Assembly (NCBI RefSeq): GCF_004765785.1
Contig: NZ_SBIT01000010.1
Span: 1 to 64,000, forward strand
Length of the DNA: 64,000 nt
Source: Halorussus ruber
GTDB lineage: Archaea > Halobacteriota > Halobacteria > Halobacteriales > Haladaptataceae
Direction: 5' to 3'
The position numbers and the translations under genes are program-made. Positions 25,790 to 34,012 of this stretch are shown here, piece after piece (within the stretch, counting starts at the first letter, position 1; each line of letters starts with the position of its first letter). The notes under the pieces were generated by a model. It saw only the letters and a program-made list of their open reading frames with translations. It did not search any database and was not told where the DNA came from.

Positions 25790-26347
25790 ATGGTTGACGT
25801 AATCGGTCACTTCGGGATGGCGCTGATATGGCTCGCACCCGTGTGGTTCTTCATCGACAGGCCGAAGACCGGCCTGACGTTCGTGGGGGCCGGGTTCTGG
25901 TTTGGGATGGTACCGGACATGGACCTCGTGCTGAAAGGCGTCTTCCCCACCGTCAAGCACCACGGAATCACCCACACGATACTGTTCGTCACGGTGTTCG
26001 CCGCGGTCGTCGGCCCGATAGTCGGATGGATACTCGAGAAGACGCTCGGCGACTCGGACTGGTTCTCCGACGCCGCGTCGAGAGCGTCGCTGAAAGTCGG
26101 CTTCATCGCGGTCTGGGTCGCCGGACTCGCTCACGTCTTCGCCGACATGCTCTCGGCACCCGACATCGCCGAGGCCGTCGAGCCGTTCTGGCCCCTCTAC
26201 GGGCAGAGCCTCGGCATCGACATCGTCTGGTACAACAACCCGTGGTTCAACTGGGGGCTGTTCGTGGGCGGCATCGTCATCAACGCCGGACTCTGGTACT
26301 GGTCGCGCGACAGCGGCGAGGCCCAGAGTCACACCAGCACGGCCTGA
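25790..26347 (+). CDS. YdjM-like (DUF457) membrane-bound metal-dependent hydrolase
   Basis: The 185-residue protein has four hydrophobic helices. The Asp and His residues expected for the YdjM/DUF457 family are visible: IGHFGMALIW at the start, MVPDMDLVLKG, VKHHGITHTILF and AHVFADMLSAPD. YdjM-like proteins are predicted membrane hydrolases with an unknown substrate. The gene lies between two M32 peptidase genes of the same direction, with 85 and 86 bases of spacing, so separate promoters are possible. Confidence 0.8.
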   Translation: MVDVIGHFGMALIWLAPVWFFIDRPKTGLTFVGAGFWFGMVPDMDLVLKGVFPTVKHHGITHTILFVTVFAAVVGPIVGWILEKTLGDSDWFSDAASRASLKVGFIAVWVAGLAHVFADMLSAPDIAEAVEPFWPLYGQSLGIDIVWYNNPWFNWGLFVGGIVINAGLWYWSRDSGEAQSHTSTA

Positions 26348-26433
26348 CGAACGTTTTTGGCAAGCAGTAGCACGAACCCCACACTCCTCGCCGCGACCCC
26401 TATTTTGATGGGCACCCGGCGCAAGGCGACGAT

Positions 26434-27915
26434 ATGGCAGACGCCTACGAAGACTTACTCGAACGCTACGAGCGCGTCTCTGCGCTCGAAGACGGCGGAC
26501 AGGTTCTCTACTGGGACCAACAGGTGATGATGCCCGAGGGCGGCACGCCCGCCCGGTCCCAGCAACTCTCGGCGCTCTCGGCGGTCACCCACGAGCGACT
26601 CACCGCCGACGAACTCGGCCGACTGCTGGACGAGGCCGAGGAGGAGAATTTGAACGACGACGAGCGGGCGGTCGTCCGCGAAATCCGCCGGGAACACGAG
26701 CGCGCCGCCAAAGTACCGGAGGAGTTGGTCGAGGAACACAGCCGCCTCCAGTCCGAGGCCCAAGACGACTGGCGGGAAGCGAAGGAAAACGACGACTTCT
26801 CGGCGTTCGAACCCATCCTGGAGCGCCTGCTGGAACTCCGAATCGAGAAGGCCCAGCACATCGACCCCGACCGCGATCCGTACGAGGTCATGTTCGAGGA
26901 CGGCGAACCGTACCTCGGCCTCGACACGGTAGAGCGCATCTTCGACGAGTTGAAAGACGGCCTCGTCCCGCTCATCGAGGACATCCGGGCGAGCGAGGAG
27001 GTGCCCGCGGCGTTCGACGGGACCTACGACGAGGAGACCCAGATGGCGCTCTCGGAGGACGCGCTCGACTTGTTGGGGTACGACTGGGACCGTGGCCGCC
27101 TCGACACCTCGGCTCACCCCTTCACCTCGGGCACGCAGTTCGACTCGCGGGTGACGACGCGATTCGACGAGGAGGACCTGCTGGGCGCAATCGGCTCGAC
27201 CATCCACGAGTTCGGCCACGCGACCTACCAACTCGGTCTCCGGCAGGACGCCTACGGGTCGCCGCTGGGTGCCTCGCGCTCTCACGGCGTCCACGAGTCC
27301 CAGTCGCGCTTCTGGGAGAACCACGTCGGTCGAACCGAGGAGTTCTGGGAACTGTTCCTGCCGACCGTGAAAGAACACTTCCCGGAAGTCTCGGACGTGA
27401 CGCCCGAGGAGGCCTATCGGGCGGCCAACCGCGTCAAGGAGGACAACCTGATTCGCGTCGAGGCCGACGAAGTGACCTACCACATGCACATCATCCTCCG
27501 GTCGGAGATCGAACACGAGTTCGTCTCGGGCGACCTCGAAGTCGGCGAGATTCCGGCCGCGTGGAACGACAAGATGGAGGAGTATCTGGGCGTCCGGCCT
27601 GACTCCGACGCCGAAGGAGCCTTGCAGGACATCCACTGGACCGGCGGGTTCGCCCGGTTCCAGAACTACACGGTCGGGAGCGTGCTGGCGGCCCAGCTCT
27701 GGGCGACCATCGAAGACGAGTTCGACGACGCCCGCGGCCTGATTCGAGAGGGCAACTTCGAGCCCTTCCACGACTGGTTCGCCGAGAACCTCCACCAGCA
27801 CGGCCAGCGCTACACCACCGACGAACTGATTCGGGAAGCGACCGGCGAGGAGTTGACCGCCGACTACTTCCTCGACTACGTCGAAGAGAAGTTCGGCGAA
27901 ATCTACGACCTCTGA
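26434..27915 (+). CDS. M32-family metallocarboxypeptidase (paralog 2)
   Basis: The 493-residue protein repeats the M32 motifs: [12 protein letters not shown] near 27, [12 protein letters not shown] near 257, [10 protein letters not shown] near 287, [13 protein letters not shown] near 340 and [11 protein letters not shown] near 395. It shares long identical blocks with the upstream paralog (for example [17 protein letters not shown]), so the pair arose by duplication. A TATA-like CTATTTTGATG precedes it at about 26400-26410. It ends 15 bases before an AT-rich inverted repeat. Confidence 0.93.
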   Translation: MADAYEDLLERYERVSALEDGGQVLYWDQQVMMPEGGTPARSQQLSALSAVTHERLTADELGRLLDEAEEENLNDDERAVVREIRREHERAAKVPEELVEEHSRLQSEAQDDWREAKENDDFSAFEPILERLLELRIEKAQHIDPDRDPYEVMFEDGEPYLGLDTVERIFDELKDGLVPLIEDIRASEEVPAAFDGTYDEETQMALSEDALDLLGYDWDRGRLDTSAHPFTSGTQFDSRVTTRFDEEDLLGAIGSTIHEFGHATYQLGLRQDAYGSPLGASRSHGVHESQSRFWENHVGRTEEFWELFLPTVKEHFPEVSDVTPEEAYRAANRVKEDNLIRVEADEVTYHMHIILRSEIEHEFVSGDLEVGEIPAAWNDKMEEYLGVRPDSDAEGALQDIHWTGGFARFQNYTVGSVLAAQLWATIEDEFDDARGLIREGNFEPFHDWFAENLHQHGQRYTTDELIREATGEELTADYFLDYVEEKFGEIYDL

Positions 27916-27930
27916 GCGCGCGCACCCTCG

Positions 27931-27954
27931 AAAAGAAACAATATTATTTCTTTT
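27931..27954. terminator. AT-rich 8-bp inverted repeat after the M32 gene
   Basis: AAAAGAAA at 27931-27938 pairs with TTTCTTTT at 27947-27954. It lies 16 bases past the stop of the second M32 gene and before the convergent thioredoxin gene, and could end both transcripts. Confidence 0.55.
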
Positions 27955-28069
27955 GAATAGCAAAATATTTCCATAGGGGTTGTTCTGGTTGCTCTAATTG
28001 CTCCAATCGCTCTGCCGAGACAGATTCCTCTCCCGGCGAAGCGACCCGAAAAAGACGCTGATTCCGACG

Positions 28070-28336
28070 TTAGGCTCCGGCCTGCTCCAGCGCGTCTTCG
28101 AGTTCGTCGCGCTGGGTGACGCCGACGAACCGCTCGACGACGCCGTCGTCGTTCTCGACCACGATGGTCGGGATGGAACGCACCTGGTACTCGTTGGCGA
28201 CGTCCTGATGCTCGTCCACGTCGATTTTCTCGAACTCGACCTCGCCCCAGTCGTCTTCCATCTCTTCGAGAATCGGGTCTTGGGTCTTGCACGGTCCGCA
28301 CCAGTCCGCGTAAAAGTCCTTCAGGGTGACTGTCAT
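28070..28336 (-). CDS. Thioredoxin-family protein (CGPC)
   Basis: The 88-residue protein MTVTLKDFYADWCGPCKTQ... has the active-site CGPC at residues 13-16, the cis-proline turn VRSIPTIVV near 55, and a C-terminal helix. It is short, lacking the first strand-helix of classical thioredoxin, as in several archaeal members. It reduces protein disulfides or serves as a redox carrier; the reducing partner is not encoded nearby. ATG 28336 is preferred over the upstream start, whose added residues are Arg-rich and unlike the family. Confidence 0.87.
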   Translation of the reverse strand: MTVTLKDFYADWCGPCKTQDPILEEMEDDWGEVEFEKIDVDEHQDVANEYQVRSIPTIVVENDDGVVERFVGVTQRDELEDALEQAGA

Positions 28337-28504
28337 CGTTGCTCTGGCCGAACGTATCCTCGCCGCGCGCATAAGGGTTTCCCACCAGCGCGGCTTTGCC
28401 GCGTTCTCCCAGCGTGACTTTGCCGCGACCTGAGAGAATTGGCGACTCCTCGCACGCCGAGGGAGACCGAAGGAATGTTCCGAGAAGCACGACTAACCGC
28501 TTCG

Positions 28505-28665
28505 CTCGGTGACACAGACCACGTCCCTGGTGGACTGAAAGGGCGAGCGCGGTTCGCGTTCAACTTGGTCGCCTCAGCCGACCCCTATCGACGCGCGCAG
28601 TTCTGCGCGCGTCGATATGTCGCTGAGCGACCGCGAACCGCGCGAGGGCTTTCGAGACCTTCGCT
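28505..28665 (+). repeat. Box-pair repeat element, copy B
   Basis: The first box reads GGTGGACTGAAAGGGCGAG at 28529-28547, preceded by GGTGACACAGACCACGTCC, which is nearly the same as in copy C. A CGCGGTTCGCG stem follows, then a perfect 15-bp hairpin (28586-28600 with 28603-28617), the return stem CGCGAACCGCG and the second box CGAGGGCTTTCGAGACC. The gap 28337-28745 has no gene. Confidence 0.7.
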
Positions 28666-28745
28666 ACCGAGTCCGTGGCGTAGGTAAGCATTCCCCTCAG
28701 ACACCCTCCGAAAGGTTTAGGCGACGGGCGGTCTGACGCTGGTAC

Positions 28746-28910
28746 ATGAGCAGTGGCCAGAACTCCGGCGGACTGATGTCCAGCGCCGGACTCGTCCGAT
28801 ACTTCGACGCCGAAGACCGCAACGCAATCCGAGTCGACCCCAAAACCGTCGTCGCGTTCGGCGTCCTGTTCGGCCTGTTCATTCAGGTCATGAACGTCCT
28901 CGCGCTCTGA
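28746..28910 (+). CDS. Preprotein translocase Sec61-beta (SecG-like) subunit
   Basis: The 54-residue protein starts [20 protein letters not shown], continues [20 protein letters not shown], and ends with a single membrane helix. This is the typical archaeal Sec61-beta: Gly/Ser-rich N-terminus, conserved LVRYF.DAED block and one C-terminal helix. It is a small subunit of the SecYE translocon. A GGTTTAGG TATA-like box at 28713-28720 lies about 30 bases before the start. It is below usual ORF length cut-offs but is a confident gene. Confidence 0.93.
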   Translation: MSSGQNSGGLMSSAGLVRYFDAEDRNAIRVDPKTVVAFGVLFGLFIQVMNVLAL

Positions 28911-28955
28911 GTCGGCCGCCACGCCTTTCGAGTCGGTCGGCGTAGCTGACTCGTC

Positions 28956-29462
28956 ATGCGTCCACTACCGAGTCTCGACACCGACAGCGACGAGTCTCGT
29001 CCGCCCGAGGAGGCGTCCTCCTCACGACGCCACCGTCTCGCGGAGGGGACCGAGGGCGGCCTCGTCGCCACGCTGGTTCTGACCGCGTATCGACTGCCCG
29101 TCTCTCACGCGCTCCCGCCGACCGCGGAGTTCTGGTCGAAGTTCGTGGCCGGTGGCGACTCGGCGGACCACACCCTTCCCGCGCTCGTCCTGCATCTCCT
29201 CTACGGGGCCGGAGCGGGTGCCCTCTTCGGCGCGCTGTTTCCGGCGCGCGAACCGCGAGAGACCGTTGGCCGCGAACTTACGGGGCTTCTTTTAGCCACC
29301 GGCTACGCCCTCGCGCTCTCGGTTTTCGGCGAGCGAGTCGTGCTGGGTCGGCTCCTCGACATGGACTTGGAGGCCGACGAGAGCCTCGTCTTCCACGTCG
29401 GCCACCTCGTCTACGGCCTGACGCTCGGGACGTGGCTGGGGTCGCGGACAAGTGCGGACTGA
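28956..29462 (+). CDS. Haloarchaeal membrane protein (DUF6789-like), function unknown
   Basis: The 168-residue protein has a charged N-terminus and four hydrophobic helices (about 35-55, 75-98, 107-127 and 145-162), with motifs LHLLYGAGAGALFGALF and VFHVGHLVYGLTLGTWLG. The pattern of Gly-rich helices with a His recalls a small haloarchaeal membrane family. Function unknown. It lies between sec61-beta and pdxT in the same direction with 45 and 39 bases of spacing. Confidence 0.65.
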   Translation: MRPLPSLDTDSDESRPPEEASSSRRHRLAEGTEGGLVATLVLTAYRLPVSHALPPTAEFWSKFVAGGDSADHTLPALVLHLLYGAGAGALFGALFPAREPRETVGRELTGLLLATGYALALSVFGERVVLGRLLDMDLEADESLVFHVGHLVYGLTLGTWLGSRTSAD

Positions 29463-29501
29463 TACGCGCCACTTTTGCTCCCCGAATCCGTACTCGCGGA
29501 C

Positions 29502-30116
29502 ATGACTCTCAAAGCGGGCGTCGTCGCGGTGCAGGGCGACGTGAGCGAACACGCCGAGGCGGTCCGCCGCGCGGCCGAGGCCCACGACCGAGACATCGAA
29601 GTCCTGGAGGTCCGCGATTCCGGAACGGTCCCGGACTGCGACTTCCTGTCGATGCCCGGCGGGGAATCGACCACCATCTCGGGCCTCCTCCACTCGGAGG
29701 GCATCGCCGAGGAGATAGTCGCCCACGTCGAGGCGGGCAAGCCCGTGCTGGCGACCTGCGCGGGCCTCATCGTCGCCGCGACCGACGCGGGCGACGACCG
29801 CGTCGAGAACCTCGGCCTCGCGGACGTGACCGTCGAGCGCAACGCCTTCGGTCGGCAGAAAGACAGCTTCGAGGCTCCGCTCGACGTTGCCGGACTCGAC
29901 GACCCCTTCCCCGCGGTGTTCATCCGCGCGCCGCTCATCAGCGAAGTCGGCGAGGACGTCGAGGTGCTGGCCGAGTGGGACGGCCGCCCGGTGGCGATTC
30001 GAGACGGTCCGGTGGTCGGCACCTCCTTCCACCCCGAACTGACCCCCGATTCGCGGCTTCACGGCCTCGCGTTCTTCGAGAACGACGCGGCCGAGCGACC
30101 TGTCCCCGACCAGTAG
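29502..30116 (+). CDS. pdxT: Pyridoxal 5'-phosphate synthase, glutaminase subunit PdxT
   Basis: The 204-residue protein has the class I glutaminase features of PdxT: GVVAVQGDVSEHAEAV at the start, PGGESTTI near 50, the nucleophile region LATCAGLIVAA near 85 (Cys), and SFHPELTPD near 180 (His, Glu). It supplies ammonia from glutamine to PdxS, which makes PLP from ribose-5-phosphate and glyceraldehyde-3-phosphate. pdxS is not in this window. ATG 29502 is chosen because the nine upstream residues are outside the conserved start. Confidence 0.93.
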   Translation: MTLKAGVVAVQGDVSEHAEAVRRAAEAHDRDIEVLEVRDSGTVPDCDFLSMPGGESTTISGLLHSEGIAEEIVAHVEAGKPVLATCAGLIVAATDAGDDRVENLGLADVTVERNAFGRQKDSFEAPLDVAGLDDPFPAVFIRAPLISEVGEDVEVLAEWDGRPVAIRDGPVVGTSFHPELTPDSRLHGLAFFENDAAERPVPDQ

Positions 30117-30133
30117 CGCGGATTTCCGTTTCA

Positions 30134-30163
30134 CTCCGGGCGCGCAGTTCTGCGCGCCCGGAG
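30134..30163. terminator. Perfect 14-bp hairpin downstream of pdxT (covarying hairpin family)
   Basis: CTCCGGGCGCGCAG pairs perfectly with CTGCGCGCCCGGAG across TT, 18 bases after the pdxT stop. It could terminate the pdxT transcript, but the same core occurs in other contexts, so it is more probably an inserted repeat. Confidence 0.7.
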
Positions 30164-30213
30164 ACCACCCGGAGTAGGGCAGACTTTTCTTCCTGGCACC
30201 CTTCGGTACGCCC

Positions 30214-30669
30214 ATGAACGCCGAAATCGACGCGGTGCGCGTAGCGATGACCGACGACGGGCCGGTGCCGGTCGTCGTCCTCGCACCCGACGATGCCGAC
30301 GAGGAGGTACTCCCCATCTTCATCGGGTTCGAGGAGGCAGTCAGCATCGCTCGCGGGATGGAGGCCGAGGACATCGGCAGACCGCTGACCCACGACCTCA
30401 CGCTCGACCTCGTGGAGGAACTCGGCGGTCGAGTCACGCGCGTCGTGGTCTCGTCGCTGGAGGACAACACCTACATCGCGGACCTCCACATCGACACGCC
30501 GCGGGGCGATACCGTCGTGGACGCCCGACCGAGCGACTCGCTGGCGCTGGCGGCCCGGACCAACGCTCCGATAGAAATCGAGACCGACGTGTTCGAGTCG
30601 GGGCGGCGCGACCGCGAGGAGTTCGACCAGCTACAGGACATCCGCGAGGTCGCCGAACTCGGCCCATGA
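30214..30669 (+). CDS. Bifunctional nuclease family protein (DUF151)
   Basis: The 151-residue protein has the DUF151 core: VVVLAPDDADEEVLPIFIGFEEAVSIARGM, RPLTHDLTLDLVEELGG, and ARPSDSLALAARTNAPI. Family members in plants and bacteria were reported to have DNase and RNase activity, but the role in archaea is unproven. It is followed by hisE with a 4-base overlap (ATGA) and so is probably translated together with it. Confidence 0.88.
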   Translation: MNAEIDAVRVAMTDDGPVPVVVLAPDDADEEVLPIFIGFEEAVSIARGMEAEDIGRPLTHDLTLDLVEELGGRVTRVVVSSLEDNTYIADLHIDTPRGDTVVDARPSDSLALAARTNAPIEIETDVFESGRRDREEFDQLQDIREVAELGP

Positions 30670-31007
30670 GCGAGCAATCAACTTCCGAGGACACCGCGAG
30701 CGAGGGCGACGCCCCGGAGGACACCGCGGCCGTCCTCGACGAACTGTTCGCAGTCGTCGAGGACCGCAAGGAGAACCTCCCCGAGGATTCGTACACCGCC
30801 TCGCTGTTCACCCACGAGAAGGGCGAGAACGCGGTGCTGGAGAAACTCGGCGAGGAGACCACCGAACTCCTGCTGGCCGCCAAGGACGACGACCGCGAGG
30901 AGATCGCCCACGAGAGCGCCGACATCGTCTATCACCTGCTGGTCCTGCTGTCGATGAAGGAGATGGACCTCGCCGACCTGCGGGCGGAACTGCGAGAGCG
31001 CCGATAG
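30666..31007 (+). CDS. hisE: Phosphoribosyl-ATP diphosphatase (HisE)
   Basis: The 113-residue protein has an acidic N-terminal extension of about 20 residues and then the HisE MazG-like fold: LDELFAVVEDRKENLPEDSYTASLF, a KLGEETTELLLAA helix with the metal-binding Glu-Glu pair, and the EIAHESADIVYHLLVLL helix with Glu and Asp. HisE removes pyrophosphate from phosphoribosyl-ATP in step two of histidine synthesis. Its start overlaps the stop of the nuclease gene by 4 bases; no other his gene is nearby. Confidence 0.93.
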   Translation: MSEQSTSEDTASEGDAPEDTAAVLDELFAVVEDRKENLPEDSYTASLFTHEKGENAVLEKLGEETTELLLAAKDDDREEIAHESADIVYHLLVLLSMKEMDLADLRAELRERR

Positions 31008-31042
31008 ACTCCTTTTCTGCGAACTGGCCGAAGATTAAAGCC

Positions 31043-31064
31043 GTGTCAACGCCAACGTTGACAC
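31043..31064. promoter_or_regulatory. Perfect 9-bp palindrome, probable VapB operator at the vapBC start
   Basis: GTGTCAACG at 31043-31051 is the exact complement of CGTTGACAC at 31056-31064, with CCAA between. It ends 3 bases before the ATG of the antitoxin gene at 31068, and a TATA-like GATTAAAG is at 31033-31040. The palindrome therefore lies across the likely transcription start, which fits autoregulation by the antitoxin. Confidence 0.75.
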
Positions 31065-31067
31065 GAT

Positions 31068-31307
31068 ATGGGGACCGCCAACGAGCAGATTCGCGTCAGC
31101 GAGACGATCAAGCGCGAACTCGAACGCCGTCGTCGGGAGGGCGAATCCTACAACGACGTTCTCGAACGGGTCTTCGACGGCGAGGACCGCGACCTCCTCG
31201 CCGGGTTCGGTCGGTGGTCGGATGACCACGCCGACCGCGTTCGTGACCGGCGTGAGGCCGCAAAGCAGAAGTCGAAAGACCGGATGGACCGCCCGGAGGA
31301 CGAATGA
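31068..31307 (+). CDS. VapB-type antitoxin
   Basis: The 79-residue protein starts MGTANEQIRVSETIKRELER, a short strand-helix typical of ribbon-helix-helix antitoxins, and continues with RREGESYNDVLERVFD. The second half is charged and would wrap the toxin (RRFEA-like region, KQKSKDRMDRPEDE). It overlaps the PIN-domain toxin by 4 bases (ATGA), the usual arrangement of vapBC. It should bind the palindrome 31043-31064 and repress its own operon. Confidence 0.88.
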   Translation: MGTANEQIRVSETIKRELERRRREGESYNDVLERVFDGEDRDLLAGFGRWSDDHADRVRDRREAAKQKSKDRMDRPEDE

Positions 31308-31699
31308 AGGTCCTCGACGCGACGTTTCTCATCGACTATCTCGGCGGTGTGGACGCGACTGCCGAATATCTCTTGGCGAACGAGGACGAGCGATTCGTCT
31401 TCCCGGCCCCGGCCTACGCGGAAGCCCTCGTCGGAGAAGGGAACGCGCCTGAGGGCGATGTTGCGGCGGCGGAGGCCGACCTCTCGTGGGGAGAAGTCTA
31501 CGAACCCGACGAATCGACGGCCGCCATCGCTGGCGAAATCGCCGACGAAATCGGTCCGGAAGGTCCCTTTCTCGCCGGAATGGACGGACTCATCGCGGCG
31601 ACCGGTCGAGAACTCGGCGCACCTGTCGTCACGAACGACAGCGACCTGACTCACGCCGTGACCAAACAGGTCATCGAAGTCGAAGAATACCGCGAGTAG
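31304..31699 (+). CDS. VapC-type PIN-domain toxin
   Basis: The 131-residue protein begins MKVLDATFLIDYLGG, with the first acidic residue of a PIN domain at Asp 5. It has an expected Glu in AEALVGE near 40, and Asp residues in GMDGLIAATGR near 90 and in TNDSDLTH near 110. These four acidic positions form the metal site that cleaves RNA; VapC toxins typically cut tRNA or rRNA. Length is normal for VapC. The antitoxin is directly upstream with a 4-base overlap. Confidence 0.9.
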   Translation: MKVLDATFLIDYLGGVDATAEYLLANEDERFVFPAPAYAEALVGEGNAPEGDVAAAEADLSWGEVYEPDESTAAIAGEIADEIGPEGPFLAGMDGLIAATGRELGAPVVTNDSDLTHAVTKQVIEVEEYRE

Positions 31700-31723
31700 A
31701 AGCGTCTCGACTTCGTACCCTCG

Positions 31724-32035
31724 CTACCGCTTCTCGATGCGGTGCAGCACCACGTCGCTGTCGGGGTCCCACTCGTAATCGTCGTGGGCCCGATTCAGCA
31801 TTTCGCGGTACTGCTCCATGTCCTCCATTCCCTCCTTCTGGGCGTCCTCGTCGGTCATGTCGCCGAGTTTTCGCTCTCGGACCTCCACGACCTCGAACTC
31901 CTCGCCGTCCACCTCGAATCGGTCGCCCTCGTCGGCGTACTGCTGGCCGCGGTGAATCTGGGTCACGTCGCCTGCGCTGACTCCGCGGAGCATGCGCTCG
32001 CTCGGAAACAGGTCGTCGGCGTCGATGGTTGCCAT
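31724..32035 (-). CDS. ASCH-domain protein
   Basis: The 103-residue protein MATIDADDLFPSERMLRGVSAGDV... has the ASCH-like core: QIHRGQQYADEGDRFEVDGEEFEVVEVRERKLGDMTDEDAQKEG in pieces, with strand pairs and a Gly-Asp loop. ASCH domains bind RNA or modified nucleotides and resemble PUA. The role here is unknown. It converges with the vapC gene with 24 bases between stops. Confidence 0.8.
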   Translation of the reverse strand: MATIDADDLFPSERMLRGVSAGDVTQIHRGQQYADEGDRFEVDGEEFEVVEVRERKLGDMTDEDAQKEGMEDMEQYREMLNRAHDDYEWDPDSDVVLHRIEKR

Positions 32036-32090
32036 GTGCGGTCGTTCGGACGCGACCGGGAAAAGTCGTTCCGTCAGCCGACTGGTGGTG

Positions 32091-32456
32091 CTACTCCTCG
32101 GCCACCCACGCGCCGACTGCCCCGGCGACCGCGCTTTCGAGGCCCATCACCAGCGCGAGGACGACGCCGACGAAGAAGATGCTCCCGCCGAGGAGGGGGC
32201 CGAGCGGGCCGAGGCCGACCGCGCCGAGCGCGCTGACCGCGACGCCGAGGAGGATGGCGACGACGATGCCGCCGAGCGACCCGGCCAGCAGGCCGTGCCA
32301 CGCGCCGCGTCCGACTCCTCCCGCGGCCATGTAGCCCGCGACGAACCCGCCGACCAGACCGGCCGTGAGCTGGCCGAGGCCGGGGATGGCGAGTCCTATC
32401 ACGCCGATGACTGTCATGACGACGAATCCCACCGCGACGGCGTACCAGTTGGTCAT
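32091..32456 (-). CDS. DUF5518-like membrane protein
   Basis: From ATG 32456 the 121-residue product has four hydrophobic Gly/Ala-rich helices (YAVAVGFVVMTVIGVIGLA, LTAGLVGGFVAGYMAAGG, AWHGLLAGSLGGIVVAILLG and GGSIFFVGVVLALVMG). It matches the haloarchaeal DUF5518 pattern of small membrane proteins with unknown function. Start at MTNWYAV is chosen, since the seven upstream codons are outside the hydrophobic pattern. Confidence 0.75.
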   Translation of the reverse strand: MTNWYAVAVGFVVMTVIGVIGLAIPGLGQLTAGLVGGFVAGYMAAGGVGRGAWHGLLAGSLGGIVVAILLGVAVSALGAVGLGPLGPLLGGSIFFVGVVLALVMGLESAVAGAVGAWVAEE

Positions 32457-32507
32457 TTGCGGGTATCTGTACGCCACGCGGCCGGATAAGGCTTCGTCGG
32501 CGTCTCG

Positions 32508-33545
32508 CTACTCCAAGCCGACCTTCTCGGCGTACTCCTCGAAGACCTCCCACGAGGGGTCTACTTCGGGATGCTCGACCTCCTCGCCGTCGAGGAAGAC
32601 GCTTCCGGCGTCTCCTCCCGTCTCGTCGGCGCTCACCTCGCCGATTTCGGCGGCCGGGATGCCCTCGGATTCGAGTGCAGACAGCACGTCGGAGACGCCC
32701 GAGGAGTCCACGGTCAACAAGAGCGTCCCCTCGCTGGTCGCGGCCCACGGGTCGATGCCGAAGAACTCGCAGGACTCCCTGACGCCGGGGAGGAAGGGCA
32801 CCGCCGCCGAATCCACGTCGAGTCGGACGCCGCCAGCGCGGGCGAGTTCGACCAGCGCGCCCTGTAGGCCGCCCTCGGTCGCGTCGTGCATCGCGGTGAC
32901 GGGACCGGCGGCCGCGGCGGTCAGCGCGTCGCGGACCGGACTCATGTCCCAGAACCGTTCCTTGGCGGTCTCGACGGTCGAGTCCGGCAAATCGACGGCG
33001 TCCTCGAACAGCGTCACCAGAAAGCCCGCGACCTCGACCGCGGGACCCTTCGTCACGAGGACGCGGTCGCCGGGACTCGCGCCGTCGGGTCGCACCACGT
33101 CATCGGGGTCGCCGACTGCCAGCGCGGTCGCGCCGCCGACCCACGGGTACTGGCACCCGCCGTAGCGAGCGGTGTGACCCGTGACGATGCTGACGCCCAA
33201 CTCGGTGGCCTCGCGGTCGAAGGTCTCCCAGACCGTGCCGAACTCCTCGTCGGTCATCTCCGGCGGGAGGGTGAACGTGACCGCGAGGTGGGTGGGCGGG
33301 ATGCCGGAGACCGCGGCGTCCGAGAGCGCGACGTGGACCGCGAACCACGCCGCCTTCTCGAACCCGAGCGCCGGGACGAGCGAGATGGGGTCGCTGGCCA
33401 GCACGACCGCCTCGCCGCCGACCTCCACGACGCCGAAGTCCACGCCGTGCTGGGGGCCGAGGAGTACGTCCTCGCGGTCGGCCCCGAGGTGCGGGTAGAT
33501 TCGCTGGTCGAAGAACTCCCTGTCAACCTTGCCGAGGTCGGTCAT
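32508..33545 (-). CDS. AIR-synthase-family protein (HypE/ThiL-like)
   Basis: From ATG 33545 the 345-residue protein has the two-lobe AIRS layout: an ATP-binding N-terminal lobe (VVLASDPISLVPALG, VHVALSDAAVSGIPPTHL near 75), the motif VTGHTARY near 130, and the C-terminal lobe with HDATEGGLQGALVELARAGG near 220 and LLLTVDSSGVSDVLS near 280. HDxTEGGL is the mark of HypE-like hydrogenase-maturation and related proteins. In haloarchaea these have no known hydrogenase partner, so the substrate is unknown. A second start upstream is less likely. Confidence 0.85.
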   Translation of the reverse strand: MTDLGKVDREFFDQRIYPHLGADREDVLLGPQHGVDFGVVEVGGEAVVLASDPISLVPALGFEKAAWFAVHVALSDAAVSGIPPTHLAVTFTLPPEMTDEEFGTVWETFDREATELGVSIVTGHTARYGGCQYPWVGGATALAVGDPDDVVRPDGASPGDRVLVTKGPAVEVAGFLVTLFEDAVDLPDSTVETAKERFWDMSPVRDALTAAAAGPVTAMHDATEGGLQGALVELARAGGVRLDVDSAAVPFLPGVRESCEFFGIDPWAATSEGTLLLTVDSSGVSDVLSALESEGIPAAEIGEVSADETGGDAGSVFLDGEEVEHPEVDPSWEVFEEYAEKVGLE

Positions 33546-33639
33546 TGGCGGGGATTGGGACGGTGCGGACAAATCGGTGGTGGTTCGCGGGGACCGCACG
33601 GACGAGGTTTTGACTTCGAGAGAGAGGACAGCGAGACGC

Positions 33640-33790
33640 CAACTTCAGGCTTGAACACAGGAGTTTACCGCACCGGGGACCGCCACCGCACAGCGCCGCC
33701 ACCGTAACCGCGACCACACAGCATCGCCGCCGCACCGCGCCCCGGACCTCCCCGCCTCGGGCGCGCAGAACTGCGCGCCCGAGGCGCGTC
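33640..33790 (+). repeat. Dispersed non-coding repeat family alpha, copy 2, ending in a perfect 16-bp hairpin
   Basis: CTTCAGGCTTGAACACAGGA at 33641-33660 matches copy 1, followed by the ACCGC-rich stretch and CCTCCCC. It ends in CGCCTCGGGCGCGCAG (33754-33769) pairing perfectly with CTGCGCGCCCGAGGCG (33772-33787) around AA. This hairpin is the same family as that at 5599, 28586 and 30134. No gene is present in 33546-34146. Confidence 0.7.
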
Positions 33791-33841
33791 CCGTGGCTTT
33801 TCACGCCGGTCACGCTCAGTTCGATTTTCAGATGCGCGATT

Positions 33842-33970
33842 GCCGGTTGACTAATCCACCGTGGGTGGGATGAAGCGACCGGGCGGGGGCTTCAAGGGAC
33901 ATACACAGTCTCTGTTACTGTCGAGTCGGTAGCGATGCAAAGAGATCGGGCGGGGGCTTCAAGAAGCGTT
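33842..33970 (+). repeat. Box-pair repeat element, copy E (contracted, with a second box repeated)
   Basis: GTGGGTGGGATGAAG at 33861-33875 runs directly into CGACCGGGCGGGGGCTTCAAG at 33876-33896. The second box then recurs at 33946-33966 (ATCGGGCGGGGGCTTCAAGA) about 70 bases later. The outer CCGGTTGAC...CCACCG sequence matches the outer arm of copy A. Confidence 0.65.
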
Positions 33971-34012
33971 CACGGCCTCGACTCCGCGGTTCGCGCACCC
34001 AGTCTCGCCCTA

